From contig NZ_JFCB01000003.1 of the NCBI RefSeq assembly GCF_000725125.1, forward strand, positions 1-64,000: a DNA stretch of 64,000 nucleotides. The letters run 5' to 3'. A model generated the notes under the pieces. That model was given only the letters and a program-made list of their open reading frames with translations. It did not search any database and had not been told where the DNA came from. This document shows positions 17,228-25,809 of the stretch, piece by piece; positions within the stretch are counted from its first letter, which is position 1, and the number at the start of each line of letters is the position of its first letter. The stretch is from Streptomyces toyocaensis. Lineage in GTDB: Bacteria > Actinomycetota > Actinomycetes > Streptomycetales > Streptomycetaceae. Both the position numbers and the translations under genes were made by a program.

Positions 17228-17434
17228 TCAGCCATGAGAGGCGTATGGCAGGAAGGCGGCCCAGGTGGTGGGGGTGAGGGCAAGGCGGTGGCCGTCCGGA
17301 ATCTTGGAGTCGCGCACATGGATGATCGCCGGGGTGGTGGCGACCTCGACGCAAGACGGACCGTCGTCCGAGCTATAGCTGCTCTTTATCCACTCCAGCT
17401 TGCCATCGGCTCCGTCAGAGGGCTTGAGGGTCAT
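17228..17434 (-). CDS. DUF397 small protein of a WhiJ-type regulatory set
   Basis: A 68-residue protein with the DUF397 signature: WIKSSYSSDDGPSCVEVA followed by VRDSKIPDG and a C-terminal WAAFLPYA. In Streptomyces such proteins are encoded beside WhiJ/Scr1-type XRE regulators and HATPase proteins, and are thought to antagonise or tune the XRE partner. Its ATG overlaps the stop of the XRE gene by four bases, so both are translated together. No enzymatic role is expected. Confidence 0.9.
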   Translation of the reverse strand: MTLKPSDGADGKLEWIKSSYSSDDGPSCVEVATTPAIIHVRDSKIPDGHRLALTPTTWAAFLPYASHG

Positions 17435-18264
17435 GACTCTCCCAGCGCTTTCTCGATGAAGGCCAGCGACTCTCGTGGTGCGAGAGCCTGCGCCCGGATG
17501 ATTCCATAGCGCATGTCGAGGACCGTGGTCTCTTTCGGGTCGGTGATCACGCGGTTGGTCAGCTGGATTTCGCTCAGACCCACGGACGCTCCGTCCTTGA
17601 GCTTGAGCAGTCGGAAGGGGCCGCCGAGGCCGGAGTTCTCCTCCCGGCTCAGGGGCAGCACCTGTAGGTCGACGTTCCGCAGCCTGGCCACCTCCGAGAG
17701 CCGGTCGAGCTGGTTGCGCATCACCATCTTGCCCCCGATCAGGCGGCGCAGCGTCGCTTCACACAGCACGAAGCTGAAGAGGGGGCGGGCTTTTGGGGCG
17801 CAGAAAATCTCTTGGCGATCCAGCCGAGCGGCTACCCGCTGCTCCAACTCCTCTTCTGCGAACTGCGGTCGTCGAGAGCTGAACACGGCCCGTGCATACG
17901 CCTCGGTCTGCAAGAGTCCGTCGATGACGCAGTTGTTGTAGGAGCAGATCTCGACGGCTTCGGCTTCCAGGCGCTTCACGTCTCGCACCTTCTTCGGGTA
18001 TCGGGCTTCCGCCACGTCCCCCTTCATCGCTGCGATCTTCCCGCCCGCGCCCAGGACTTCGTCCGCCGCGTCCAAGTACTCCGGCCGGGGAATCCGCCGC
18101 CCCCGCTCCACGCAGGAGACCAGCTCCTCCCCGTACCCGATCGCCGCCCCGAACTCCGCCTGGGTGAGGCCGGCCGCCTCCCGCCACAGCTTCAGCTGCC
18201 GGGTGACCGTCCGCATCACGGCCCCGGCCTCTTCGTCGTCCCGCCCCGCTTCCCACCCGCTCAT
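17431..18264 (-). CDS. XRE-family regulator of WhiJ/Scr1 type
   Basis: A 277-residue regulator. The N-terminal helix-turn-helix (about residues 17-75) includes LKLWREAAGLTQAEFGAAIG and ends at VERGRRIPRPEYL. The remaining 190 residues form the DUF5753-like domain typical of Scr1/WhiJ proteins (IDGLLQTEAYARAV, VLCEATLRRLIGG, LQVLPL). The ATG at 18264 has GGAGG nine bases upstream; longer in-frame extensions have no support. It is divergent from the graspetide precursor gene across a 205-bp promoter region, which makes it the prime candidate regulator of that cluster (inference). Confidence 0.9.
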   Translation of the reverse strand: MSGWEAGRDDEEAGAVMRTVTRQLKLWREAAGLTQAEFGAAIGYGEELVSCVERGRRIPRPEYLDAADEVLGAGGKIAAMKGDVAEARYPKKVRDVKRLEAEAVEICSYNNCVIDGLLQTEAYARAVFSSRRPQFAEEELEQRVAARLDRQEIFCAPKARPLFSFVLCEATLRRLIGGKMVMRNQLDRLSEVARLRNVDLQVLPLSREENSGLGGPFRLLKLKDGASVGLSEIQLTNRVITDPKETTVLDMRYGIIRAQALAPRESLAFIEKALGES

Positions 18265-18407
18265 GCTTGCCGTCCTCCCGTCGCGCGCCCTCCCCGGACC
18301 AACTCCGGCCGCCCGCGCCCGGTCACCCCGGGCAGAGCGGACAGAAACCGGACAGCCGGCGTACAACCACCGGCCGTACGAGCTGCCCGTACGCACAGTT
18401 TGCGCAC

Positions 18408-18419
18408 GTGTGAGCACAC
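18408..18419. promoter_or_regulatory. Palindrome in the XRE / graspetide divergent promoter region
   Basis: GTGTGAGCACAC has perfect 5-bp arms around AG. It lies 50 bp before the graspetide precursor start, in the 205-bp space between the divergent genes. It is a candidate operator for the XRE protein; this is inference from position. Confidence 0.45.
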
Positions 18420-18469
18420 TGAGTGGCGAGAATCTGGAACTCCGCATCGCGGACAGAGGAAGGACCCCC

Positions 18470-18736
18470 ATGACGACACTCGCCCCTGAAACCCCCTGGG
18501 CGCTGCGCATGGTCACCGACCGGCTGCCGGTCGGGCCACCGCCGTACGCGACCGTGATGCTCGACCCCGTCACACAGATCGCCCGCTACACCGACACCGC
18601 CGGGCGTCCGGTCGAGATGGGCAAGCACGGGACGTCGAGGACGACCGGCACCGCGTCCGTGTCGGGCGGCGGTGACGGGAACGGCCCGCAGCCCCAGACG
18701 CAGGACGACAGCACCACCGACTACGAATCGGACTGA
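18470..18736 (+). CDS. tgmA: Graspetide (ATP-grasp-modified RiPP) precursor peptide
   Basis: An 88-residue precursor of the TgmA family. The leader has the recognisable parts PWALR (9-13), LPVGPPPYATVMLDPVTQIA and KHGTS (52-56). The tail after residue 57 is the likely core, rich in hydroxyl and acidic residues: TTGTASVSGGGDGN then DDSTTDYESD (79-88). Thr/Ser hydroxyls and Asp/Glu side chains are what an ATP-grasp ligase joins into omega-ester rings, and D69-G70 is a typical aspartimide-prone pair. GAGGAAGGA sits about five bases before the ATG. The ligase and methyltransferase genes follow at once. Confidence 0.9.
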   Translation: MTTLAPETPWALRMVTDRLPVGPPPYATVMLDPVTQIARYTDTAGRPVEMGKHGTSRTTGTASVSGGGDGNGPQPQTQDDSTTDYESD

Positions 18737-18739
18737 CCC

Positions 18740-19720
18740 ATGGCCTCCACCGTCCTGGTCGTCACCGCCCTGGAGGACGTCACGGCGGACCGCGTCGTCG
18801 CCGCGTTGAACGCGCGCGAGGTGCCCGTCGTCCGCGTCGACCCCGCAGACATCGGGACCGCCCTGACGTTCGGCTTCCGCATCGGCGCGGACCGTCCGGC
18901 ATGGCGCGGACGACTGCGTACGGCGAGCCGGGAGGTGGAGCCGGGGGAGGTGGCGGCGGTGTACTACCGCCGCCCCACTCCGTACTGCACCCGGTTCGCG
19001 CATCTGCCCCGGCAGCAGCGGGACTTCGCCGCCGCCGAGGCGCGGCACGGGCTCGGCGGCGTCCTGAACGCCCTGTCCGGCGCCCGGTACGTCAACCACC
19101 CGACCGCGGTGGCCCGCGCGGAGTCCAAGCCCGCCCAGCTCCGCAGGCTCGCCCGGCTCGGGCTGAGGATTCCTCCGACGCTGATCACCAACGACCCCAG
19201 GGCGGCGCAGGAGTTCGCCGCCGTCCACGGCCCCGTCGTCTGCAAGACGTTCCGCGGCCTGCCCGCAGGCGACGACGGACGCGCCGGGGCGATCTGGACC
19301 CAGCGGGTCGACCCGGGGACCTTCGACGACACGCTCGCCGTGACCGCCCACCTGTTCCAGGCCGAGATCCCCAAGACCGGTGACGTGCGCGTCACCGTGG
19401 TCGGCCGTCGTGTCTTCGCCCAGCAGATCGCCGCACCGGACGGCGCGCTGGACTGGCGCCGGGGCGACTGGGACGCCCTGCTCCACGCCCCGATCACCGT
19501 GCCGCCGCCCGTCGAGGCGGCGCTGCACGCCTACCTGGCCTCGTTCGGTCTGGTCTTCGGCTGCTTCGACTTCGCGCTCACCGGTGACGGGGACGACCCG
19601 GAACACTGGACGGCGATCGAGTGCAACCCGAACGGCCAGTGGGGCTGGCTTCCCGACGCCGACGACATCACCGAGGCGTTCGCCGACCTCCTCACCGTGG
19701 AAAGGAAGGGCCGTTCATGA
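18740..19720 (+). CDS. tgmB: ATP-grasp ribosomal peptide maturase (graspetide ligase)
   Basis: A 326-residue ATP-grasp ligase of the MvdD/TgmB type, which forms side-chain ester or amide bonds in a precursor peptide using ATP. The N-terminal half contains AAVYYRRPTPY (near residues 73-83), which lies in the peptide-contact region of such enzymes. The ATP-grasp core includes VVCKTFRGLP, GDVRVTVVGRRVFAQQI and the metal-binding end ECNPNGQWGWLP near 295. It starts 3 bp after the precursor stop, and its own stop overlaps the methyltransferase start (ATGA). Ring connectivity cannot be read from sequence. Confidence 0.92.
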   Translation: MASTVLVVTALEDVTADRVVAALNAREVPVVRVDPADIGTALTFGFRIGADRPAWRGRLRTASREVEPGEVAAVYYRRPTPYCTRFAHLPRQQRDFAAAEARHGLGGVLNALSGARYVNHPTAVARAESKPAQLRRLARLGLRIPPTLITNDPRAAQEFAAVHGPVVCKTFRGLPAGDDGRAGAIWTQRVDPGTFDDTLAVTAHLFQAEIPKTGDVRVTVVGRRVFAQQIAAPDGALDWRRGDWDALLHAPITVPPPVEAALHAYLASFGLVFGCFDFALTGDGDDPEHWTAIECNPNGQWGWLPDADDITEAFADLLTVERKGRS

Positions 19721-20919
19721 CACTGCCCGTCGACCTCGACACTGATGCCGCGCGGCTGCGCGCCGTCATGGCGGAGGACCTCGCCGCATGCGGGGCGCTG
19801 GACGATCCGGGTTGGCGGGCGGCGGTGGAGGTGGTGCCCCGGCACCGGTTCGTGCCCGGCTTCTACCTGCCCGCCGACGGGCGGGACGGGCAGGGGCTGA
19901 CCCTGTGGCAGCCGGTCACCGCCGCGCTCGACCAAGGGCGCTGGCTGGCCGCCGCGTACTCCGACACCACACTCATCACGCAGTTCGACGGCGACGAACC
20001 CGACTGGGAGCACCCGGCCGAGCGTCACGGCGGAGCCCCGACCTCGTCCTCCACCCTGCCGTCGCTCGTGGTGCGGATGTGGGCCGATGCCGACGTGCGG
20101 GAGGGGCACACGGTGCTGGAGATCGGCACGGGGACGGGATACTCGACCGCGCTCGCCTGCGAACGCCTCGGATCCGCCGGCGTCACGAGCGTCGAGGTGG
20201 ACCCGCACCGGCTGGAGCGGGCCGCGAGCGCGCTGCACGACTGCGGTTACGCGCCCACCCTCGCGGTCACGGACGGACTGTACGGATACTGGCCCGAGGC
20301 CCCGTTCGACCGGATCGTCGCGGCCTGCTCCTTCCGCGCCGTGCCCCCGGTCCTCATCGCCCAGACCCGGCCGGGCGGGAAGATCCTGCTGACGCTGTCG
20401 GGCTGGCTCTACGGGTACGCCCGCGTCCTGCTCACCGTCGCCGGGGACGGTACCGCCGAGGGGCGTCTGCTGGGCGGCACGGTCTCCTTCATGTCGGCGC
20501 GTACGCACGCGGCGCCGGCCTTCGGCAACCCCGCCCACTGGGCGGCGGGACTGCCGGGGGAGGCGCGGGTCGCCCGGCACGGGCCCGAGCGGATCACCGC
20601 CGCGACCGAGGAGGCCTTCCACCTGCGTTTCCTCGCACAGAGCGCGGTGCCCGGCGCGCAATTGACCACCGTCGGCGACGTCGTGCACCTGGTCGACGTG
20701 ATCAGCGGGTCGACCGCCACGCTGACCCCCGACGGTGAGGGCGGCTGGCGCGTCCGGGAGGGCGGACCGGTCAGGCTGTGGGAGAGCGTCGAGCGGGTCG
20801 TCGACGTCCACGACGCCGCCGGACGGCCGGGGCCGGAGACCTTCACCCTGTGCGTCCACGACGGCGGGCAGCACCTGCGGCACCCGCGGATGCCCTGCCT
20901 GCCGTTGCCGACGCCCTGA
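19717..20919 (+). CDS. tgmC: Graspetide-associated PIMT-like O-methyltransferase
   Basis: A 400-residue protein whose N-terminal 230 residues resemble protein-L-isoaspartate O-methyltransferase: WRAAVEVVPRHRFVPGFY, a Ser-rich substrate loop APTSSSTLPS, and the SAM motif VLEIGTGTGYSTA near residue 134. The C-terminal 170 residues are specific to the graspetide-associated branch. In fuscimiditide-type pathways the equivalent enzyme methylates an Asp side chain of the ring-closed peptide, which then collapses to a stable aspartimide. The ATG at 19717 overlaps the ligase stop; an upstream in-frame start at 19621 lies inside tgmB and is rejected. Confidence 0.9.
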   Translation: MTLPVDLDTDAARLRAVMAEDLAACGALDDPGWRAAVEVVPRHRFVPGFYLPADGRDGQGLTLWQPVTAALDQGRWLAAAYSDTTLITQFDGDEPDWEHPAERHGGAPTSSSTLPSLVVRMWADADVREGHTVLEIGTGTGYSTALACERLGSAGVTSVEVDPHRLERAASALHDCGYAPTLAVTDGLYGYWPEAPFDRIVAACSFRAVPPVLIAQTRPGGKILLTLSGWLYGYARVLLTVAGDGTAEGRLLGGTVSFMSARTHAAPAFGNPAHWAAGLPGEARVARHGPERITAATEEAFHLRFLAQSAVPGAQLTTVGDVVHLVDVISGSTATLTPDGEGGWRVREGGPVRLWESVERVVDVHDAAGRPGPETFTLCVHDGGQHLRHPRMPCLPLPTP

Positions 20920-21034
20920 GGGGAGACCTGACGCACCGGGCAGCCCGGACGGGACCGGGCGCCCCACGGACAGCCGGTGCCCGCACGGGCCACTCGCCTT
21001 CACGAATGGTGCGCGTATCGCCACTCTGGGTGAC

Positions 21035-21463
21035 GTGAATCAGAGAACCGCCGCATCGCGCTCCCCGCTCCACCAGTACTCCGTACTGCTCTCCGCCACC
21101 CGCCGGGGCGCACGGCTCGCCCGTCTGCTGGCCGCCGAGCAACTGGCATCCTGGGGACTGCCGTTGGACCCGGCCCGGGTGGTCGTCGCGGAACTCGCGG
21201 CCAACGCCGTTCTGCACGGGCGTGTGGCAGGGCGCGGCTTCCGGCTCGGTCTCACTGTCACGGTGCCCGACACCCTCCGTGTCGAGGTGACCGACCCCCG
21301 TGGTGACCAACTGCTCACGCATGAGAGGGCGGTCGTCGGGGCGGAGCCCGGCGAATCCGGATACGGCCTCCTCCTGGTCGGTGAACTGGCCGACCGCTGG
21401 GGCGTGCGAACAGGCCCCGTGCCGTGCAAGACCGTGTGGGCGGAGCTGGACCTCGGCCGGTGA
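21035..21463 (+). CDS. HATPase_c anti-sigma-type ATP-binding protein
   Basis: A 142-residue GHKL-type ATPase domain. The N-box is VVAELAANAVLHG near residue 54, the G1 box is EVTDPRG near 86, and GESGYGLLLVGELADRWGV near 107-125 is the G2 region. Such single-domain proteins act as anti-sigma or regulator-binding kinases and in Streptomyces often accompany XRE/DUF397 pairs. The GTG at 21035 is chosen because the conserved region starts soon after; the open frame upstream overlaps the methyltransferase. An imperfect palindrome CGCCAC-TCTGG-GTGACG lies just before the start. It sits on the far side of the graspetide genes from its usual partners. Confidence 0.82.
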   Translation: MNQRTAASRSPLHQYSVLLSATRRGARLARLLAAEQLASWGLPLDPARVVVAELAANAVLHGRVAGRGFRLGLTVTVPDTLRVEVTDPRGDQLLTHERAVVGAEPGESGYGLLLVGELADRWGVRTGPVPCKTVWAELDLGR

Positions 21464-21489
21464 GTCCGGCCTCAGTGGGCCGAGCGCTT

Positions 21490-21524
21490 GAGGCGGAGCG
21501 TCCCTTCCGGGGGCGCTCCGCCTC
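21490..21524. terminator. Terminator between HATPase and LysM-protein genes
   Basis: An 11-bp perfect stem (GAGGCGGAGCG) with a 13-base loop between two convergent genes. Confidence 0.75.
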
Positions 21525-21564
21525 GTCGTTCTTCGCGGACGGCTCCGTACCTCGGGGAGGCGTC

Positions 21565-23370
21565 CTACTTGGACTTCGACTTGGGGGTGAAGACCAGCAG
21601 GCGGTCCAGGAGGAGTGAGGACAGGGCCGGGTGGGTGAGGGTCTCGGGCTGCATGTAGGCGCGTGCCACCGCCTGCATGCGGCTCATGTCGACGGGCCGG
21701 TCGGCGCCGTACTGCGCGCAGAAGTCGGCGCCGGCGGAAGGGAGTTCGGTGACGTGCGGGCCGGTCGGTCCGGCGTCGCCGGCCCGGCTGAAGGTCCAGG
21801 CGTAGAGCCTGTCCGCGTCCGGGCTGTCGGGGAGGTAGTCACGGGCGGTGCCCCGCAGGTCCCGGTGGTTCTTGGCGGTCACCGAGACGGCGGCCTCCTC
21901 GTCGGCGTAGAGCGAGATGCTGGAGTAGCTCGCCTGCCGGGTGGCCACGTGGTTGGTGCCGTAGGCGACGACGAAGGAGCCGTCCGGGAGACTGAAGCTC
22001 GGGCTCAGCGGGTCGTCGGCGTCGTTGGACAGGGCGCCGATCCCGGGCGTGGGGGGATCGATCACCTTGTTGGACTGCAGCCCCGGGTACGACTGCTCGA
22101 ACCCGCGCTCCGTGACCAGGTCGCGTGCCTCGAAACCCGGGTGGGCTTCGATGATGCGCTGCCGCAGCTTCTGCAGGGCGGGATTGAGGTCGAGTTCCGT
22201 GGCCCCGGTCCCGGCGGTGCGCAGCCGGGGCACGGGCAGCGGGGCGGGGGCGTACACCGGTTTCGTCTGGTCGGCGGAGGTGCCCTTCGGCCGTACCCGC
22301 AGGATCTGGAGCGGGGGCGCGGCGCGGTAGGCGTCGAGTGCCTTCTCGAAGCCGGGATGAGGCGCGGCCGTGCGGATGCCGAGCAGGAACTGGTCGGCGT
22401 CCTTGCCGAGGCCCAGGCGGAACATGGCCGGGGGAACGGTCGCGTCGTTGATCGCGCCGCCGAGCCCGGACGCGGCCAGCATCTCGTGCACCTCGGCCCG
22501 CGTGCGCTCGTGCCCCGTCATCACGAGGGCGAACGGCTGCCCGTAGGGGGTGGGGCCGGCCGTCTTCACGGTTCCTCTGTTGACCGGGTCGCCGACCGCG
22601 GGCCACAGGACCGGGCCGGTGTGCAGGGACCCCCTCACCATCGTGAGGTCGAAGGAGAAGTAGTCCTCCGGCGGCGGGGTCGTCCCGATCAGGACCACGG
22701 CCTCGTCCTCGCGCAGGCGCCAGGTCACGGGCGGGTTGGTGTTGGGCGTCTGTCCGGGCACCTCGGGCAGGTTGGTGACGATGTAGGGCGACTGGGGGTT
22801 CGGCCACATGCCGCTGAACAGGACGCCCTCGCAGTACCTGCGGTCCAGGTCGAACACGGCTTCGCTGCCGGACTGGGAGGCGTAGCCGGACCGCGCCAGC
22901 TGGCGCTGGAACCGCGCGACGTGCGGGTCGGTCTTCCGGTCCGGGGTGGCGGCGCCCGCCGGTGCGGACGCGGGGGTGTGGATCGCCGTTCCGGCGAAGA
23001 TCCGGTTCCCCTTGCCGTCCGACGGGAAGCCGTGGGCCCGCGCGGCCTTCTCGATGCCGTCACGGCTGGCGCGGTAGAGGTCGGGCCACTTGGCTCCGGA
23101 CCCGTAGATCTCCTCGGCCATGGACCACAGGGTGTCGCCGTCGGTGACGGTGCGGACGTTGTCCCTGCCGTTCCCCGCGTCCTTGGCCGGGGCCGGCTGT
23201 GGGGCGGTCAGTGCGGTGGGCGCCGGGGTGGTGGTCGTCGCGGGCTGGGCGAGGGCCGTGGTCGCGGGGCAGAGGGCCGTGCAGCCGGCCGCGATACCGC
23301 TGACGGCCGTGACGGCCATGCGGCGGTGTCGGCGTGACGCTTTCGAGGGTCGTATCGGAAGTTTCTGCAC
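21565..23370 (-). CDS. Large secreted LysM-domain protein of unknown function
   Basis: A 601-residue exported protein. The N-terminus has a twin-basic region then a hydrophobic stretch ending ATTALAQ, a likely signal peptide cut near residue 41, followed by a Thr/Ala/Pro linker. A LysM-like segment at about 73-112 (DGDTLWSMAEEIYGSGAKWP) should bind peptidoglycan. The other 450 residues do not match a family I recognise; they are mixed alpha/beta with few cysteines. Expected location is the cell wall or medium. It follows the graspetide block convergently; no link to it is shown. Confidence 0.75.
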   Translation of the reverse strand: MQKLPIRPSKASRRHRRMAVTAVSGIAAGCTALCPATTALAQPATTTTPAPTALTAPQPAPAKDAGNGRDNVRTVTDGDTLWSMAEEIYGSGAKWPDLYRASRDGIEKAARAHGFPSDGKGNRIFAGTAIHTPASAPAGAATPDRKTDPHVARFQRQLARSGYASQSGSEAVFDLDRRYCEGVLFSGMWPNPQSPYIVTNLPEVPGQTPNTNPPVTWRLREDEAVVLIGTTPPPEDYFSFDLTMVRGSLHTGPVLWPAVGDPVNRGTVKTAGPTPYGQPFALVMTGHERTRAEVHEMLAASGLGGAINDATVPPAMFRLGLGKDADQFLLGIRTAAPHPGFEKALDAYRAAPPLQILRVRPKGTSADQTKPVYAPAPLPVPRLRTAGTGATELDLNPALQKLRQRIIEAHPGFEARDLVTERGFEQSYPGLQSNKVIDPPTPGIGALSNDADDPLSPSFSLPDGSFVVAYGTNHVATRQASYSSISLYADEEAAVSVTAKNHRDLRGTARDYLPDSPDADRLYAWTFSRAGDAGPTGPHVTELPSAGADFCAQYGADRPVDMSRMQAVARAYMQPETLTHPALSSLLLDRLLVFTPKSKSK

Positions 23371-23577
23371 ACAGAGCTCCAGGGGGTGAGTGCGGAGCGT
23401 TTTCGCATGTCACGCTAGGTGCTCGCGCTTGGCTGTGCATGTGCCGTTCACCCGGACGGGTGGGGCGCTGCGGTCCGCACCACGCGAGGGCGGGGGCGGG
23501 CCGTCGCTCAGTCCGCCGGTGTCCGCCGGCGTACGGCAGGAAGCGTGCCCCGGCCCGCGGCCGTGTCCTCGGGGGCG

Positions 23578-25083
23578 TCAGGACAGCGCGCGCAGGGCCC
23601 GGCCCAGCAGGGCCACTGCTTCGGTGAGGGTTCCGGGCGGGTCGGCCGCGTAGCCGAGGACCAGGCCCTGCGGGCCGGGGAGTTGGCGGTGCCAGGACAG
23701 GGGGTGGCACTTCACGCCGTGGGCGAGTGCGGCGGCGGCGAGGTCGGTGTCGGGCACGTCCGGCGCGTAGGTGACCGTCAGGTGCAGCCCGGCCGCCGCG
23801 CCGTGGACGACCGCGCCCGGGAGATGTTCCCCGACGGCGTCGATCACGGCGTCGCGGCGGCAGACGTGGCGGGCCCGGAGCAGCCGCAGGTGCCGCTCCA
23901 GTTGGCCCGATTCCATCAGCCGGGCGAGGACCAGCTGCGGCAGCACGGCGTTGCCCAGGTCCGCGAAGCGTTTCGCGCCGGTGAGCGCCTGAAGGTGGTG
24001 GGGCGGCGGGATCAGCCAGCCGATCCGCAGCGCGGGGGCGAGCAGTTTGGACACGCTGCCCATGTAGTACACCCGGTCGGCGAGCAGCGAGCGCAGCGCG
24101 GGCACGGGCGGGCGGTCGTAGCGGTGCTCGGCGTCGTAGTCGTCCTCCAGGATCAGCCCGCCGTCCGCGGCCCAGCGCAGCAGCTCACGGCGGCGCTCGC
24201 CGCTCGTCACGACGCCGGTGGGGAACTGGTGGGCGGGGGTGAGCAGGACCGCCGGGGCGCCGGTGGCGCGCAGCGCGTCGACGCGCGGTCCGTGGTCGTC
24301 CACCGGGACCGGTGGGGTGGCCATCCCTTCGTTCCCCAGGTGCTGGCGGGTGCCGAGCGCGCCGGGGTCCTCCACCGCGACAGCGGTGATGCCGTCCGCC
24401 AGCAGCACGGGGCGCAGCAGGGTGAGCGCCTGGGCGGTGCCCGCGACGATCAGGATCCCGTCCGGCTCGACCCGGATGCCGCGGCTGCGTGCCAGCCAGT
24501 CGGCGACGGCGCGGCGCAGCCGCGGTGCGCCGCGGGGGTCGCCGTACCCGAGGTCGGCGGCGGACAGCTCGGCGAGCACGGCCCGTTCGGCGCGCAGCCA
24601 GGCCGTGCGCGGGAACGCGGAGAGGTCGGGCCGGCCGGGGGTGAGGTCGATGCGGGCGTCGGCGGCGCGCAGCACGTCGAAGACGTCGGCGCCGGGCTCG
24701 CCGGTGAAGGGGGACCGCGGCACGGCTCGTCGGGAAGAGGGCTGTCCGGGGGCAGGGGGTGCGGCGACCACCACCGTGCCACCGCGCCGGCGGCCCTCGA
24801 CGTGCCCGTCCTCGGCGAGCCGCCGGTACGCCTCGGTGACCACGCCCCGGGAGACGCGCAGTTCGGCGGCGAGCACCCGGGTGGCCGGCAGTCTGCTGCC
24901 CACGGTGAGCCTGCGGTCGGTGATCGCCTGCCGCAGCCGTTGTGCCAGCCAGTCCGCCTTGCCGCCCGCGGGCGCGTCGCCGGGCCGCAGTTGCAGGAAG
25001 TCGGAGCCGTGCGCCCGGGTGACTGCGTCCGCCGCCGTACCCTCCACCTCGCTCACCGTACCCATGGTGCCATGCGCCGTCAC
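23578..25083 (-). CDS. MocR-type regulator: GntR helix-turn-helix plus aminotransferase domain
   Basis: A 501-residue fusion typical of MocR/PdxR regulators. An N-terminal GntR winged helix (LAQRLRQAITDRRLTVGSRL, then VSRGVVTEAYRRLAEDG) is followed by a class I aminotransferase fold with the PLP lysine in YMGSVSKLLAPALRIGW near residue 320. It senses an amino-acid- or PLP-related ligand and controls nearby genes. The GTG start overlaps the B3/4 gene stop as GTGA, which supports this start over an ATG six codons later. It is the last gene of a three-gene minus-strand set with a B3/4 protein and a LysE exporter. Confidence 0.88.
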   Translation of the reverse strand: MTAHGTMGTVSEVEGTAADAVTRAHGSDFLQLRPGDAPAGGKADWLAQRLRQAITDRRLTVGSRLPATRVLAAELRVSRGVVTEAYRRLAEDGHVEGRRRGGTVVVAAPPAPGQPSSRRAVPRSPFTGEPGADVFDVLRAADARIDLTPGRPDLSAFPRTAWLRAERAVLAELSAADLGYGDPRGAPRLRRAVADWLARSRGIRVEPDGILIVAGTAQALTLLRPVLLADGITAVAVEDPGALGTRQHLGNEGMATPPVPVDDHGPRVDALRATGAPAVLLTPAHQFPTGVVTSGERRRELLRWAADGGLILEDDYDAEHRYDRPPVPALRSLLADRVYYMGSVSKLLAPALRIGWLIPPPHHLQALTGAKRFADLGNAVLPQLVLARLMESGQLERHLRLLRARHVCRRDAVIDAVGEHLPGAVVHGAAAGLHLTVTYAPDVPDTDLAAAALAHGVKCHPLSWHRQLPGPQGLVLGYAADPPGTLTEAVALLGRALRALS

Positions 25084-25808
25084 GGCGCCCGGGTGCCGGA
25101 CAGCGGTTCGTCGGCGAAGGCGAACTCGCGTGCCGTGGCGGTGAGAAGGGCGGTGGCCGGGGTCGTCCGCCAGTGCGCGGTGAGTTCCCGGGCGATCGTC
25201 TCCAGAACCTCCGCGACGGTGTCCGCACCGCCGTCGTGCACGGCTTCCGCGACCACGAGGATCCGGCCGGTGCGCTCACTCACCGCGGAGTGGCCGCTCT
25301 GCCGGTGGGTCCAGCGGCGGGCGTGCGCCCGTCCGGCGGAGTCGGCGTACGTCACCTCGCCGGGGGCCGGGTGCTCGGTGGCGCCGCCGAAGGCCGTGTA
25401 CTCCTCGTCACCGCGGGCGTGACGCACCTCCAGCAGGGGGCCGGTGACACGGTCGGCGTCGAGGACCGCGACCGGGACGGCGTACGCCGCGGAGATCGCG
25501 TTGCACAGGTCGACCACCGGGTGGATGCGCGGCAGCGTCCCCTCCTTGCGCAGCCGCCTCAACAGCGACTCCGAGGCGCACCGGTACTGCGTCGGCTTCA
25601 GCCCCATCCGGGCGAAGACCCGCCGCCAGGCCAGCACTTCGGGGAACCGGCCTTCCAAGGCGCCGTCCAGCCGGGCCCGGGCGCGGGCGGTGTACTCCGC
25701 GACGCGCGGGCCGGTGTCGGCCACCGGGCCGACGCCGGTGGTGTGGAGCGCGCCCGCGGCGAGGCGGGGGTGCTCGGACCAGATCGCTTCGGCGTGCCGG
25801 AACCGCAT
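25080..25808 (-). CDS. B3/B4 tRNA-synthetase-editing-domain protein
   Basis: A 242-residue stand-alone protein of the B3_4 family, the fold used by PheRS beta to hydrolyse mischarged Tyr-tRNA. The core runs from RVFARMGLKPTQYRCASESL through NAISAAYAVPVAVLD to EVTYADSAGRAHARRW, without any synthetase catalytic domain. Stand-alone members are thought to bind or edit amino-acyl compounds; the real substrate is unknown. Its ATG follows the LysE stop by one base, and its stop overlaps the MocR start, so the three genes form a tight operon. Confidence 0.82.
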   Translation of the reverse strand: MRFRHAEAIWSEHPRLAAGALHTTGVGPVADTGPRVAEYTARARARLDGALEGRFPEVLAWRRVFARMGLKPTQYRCASESLLRRLRKEGTLPRIHPVVDLCNAISAAYAVPVAVLDADRVTGPLLEVRHARGDEEYTAFGGATEHPAPGEVTYADSAGRAHARRWTHRQSGHSAVSERTGRILVVAEAVHDGGADTVAEVLETIARELTAHWRTTPATALLTATAREFAFADEPLSGTRAP

Positions 25809-25809
25809 G

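Noticed and set aside
19621..19716. Upstream start of the graspetide methyltransferase
   Set aside because: The 32-residue extension is Arg-rich and lies within tgmB; the ATG at 19717 overlaps the tgmB stop as in coupled operons.
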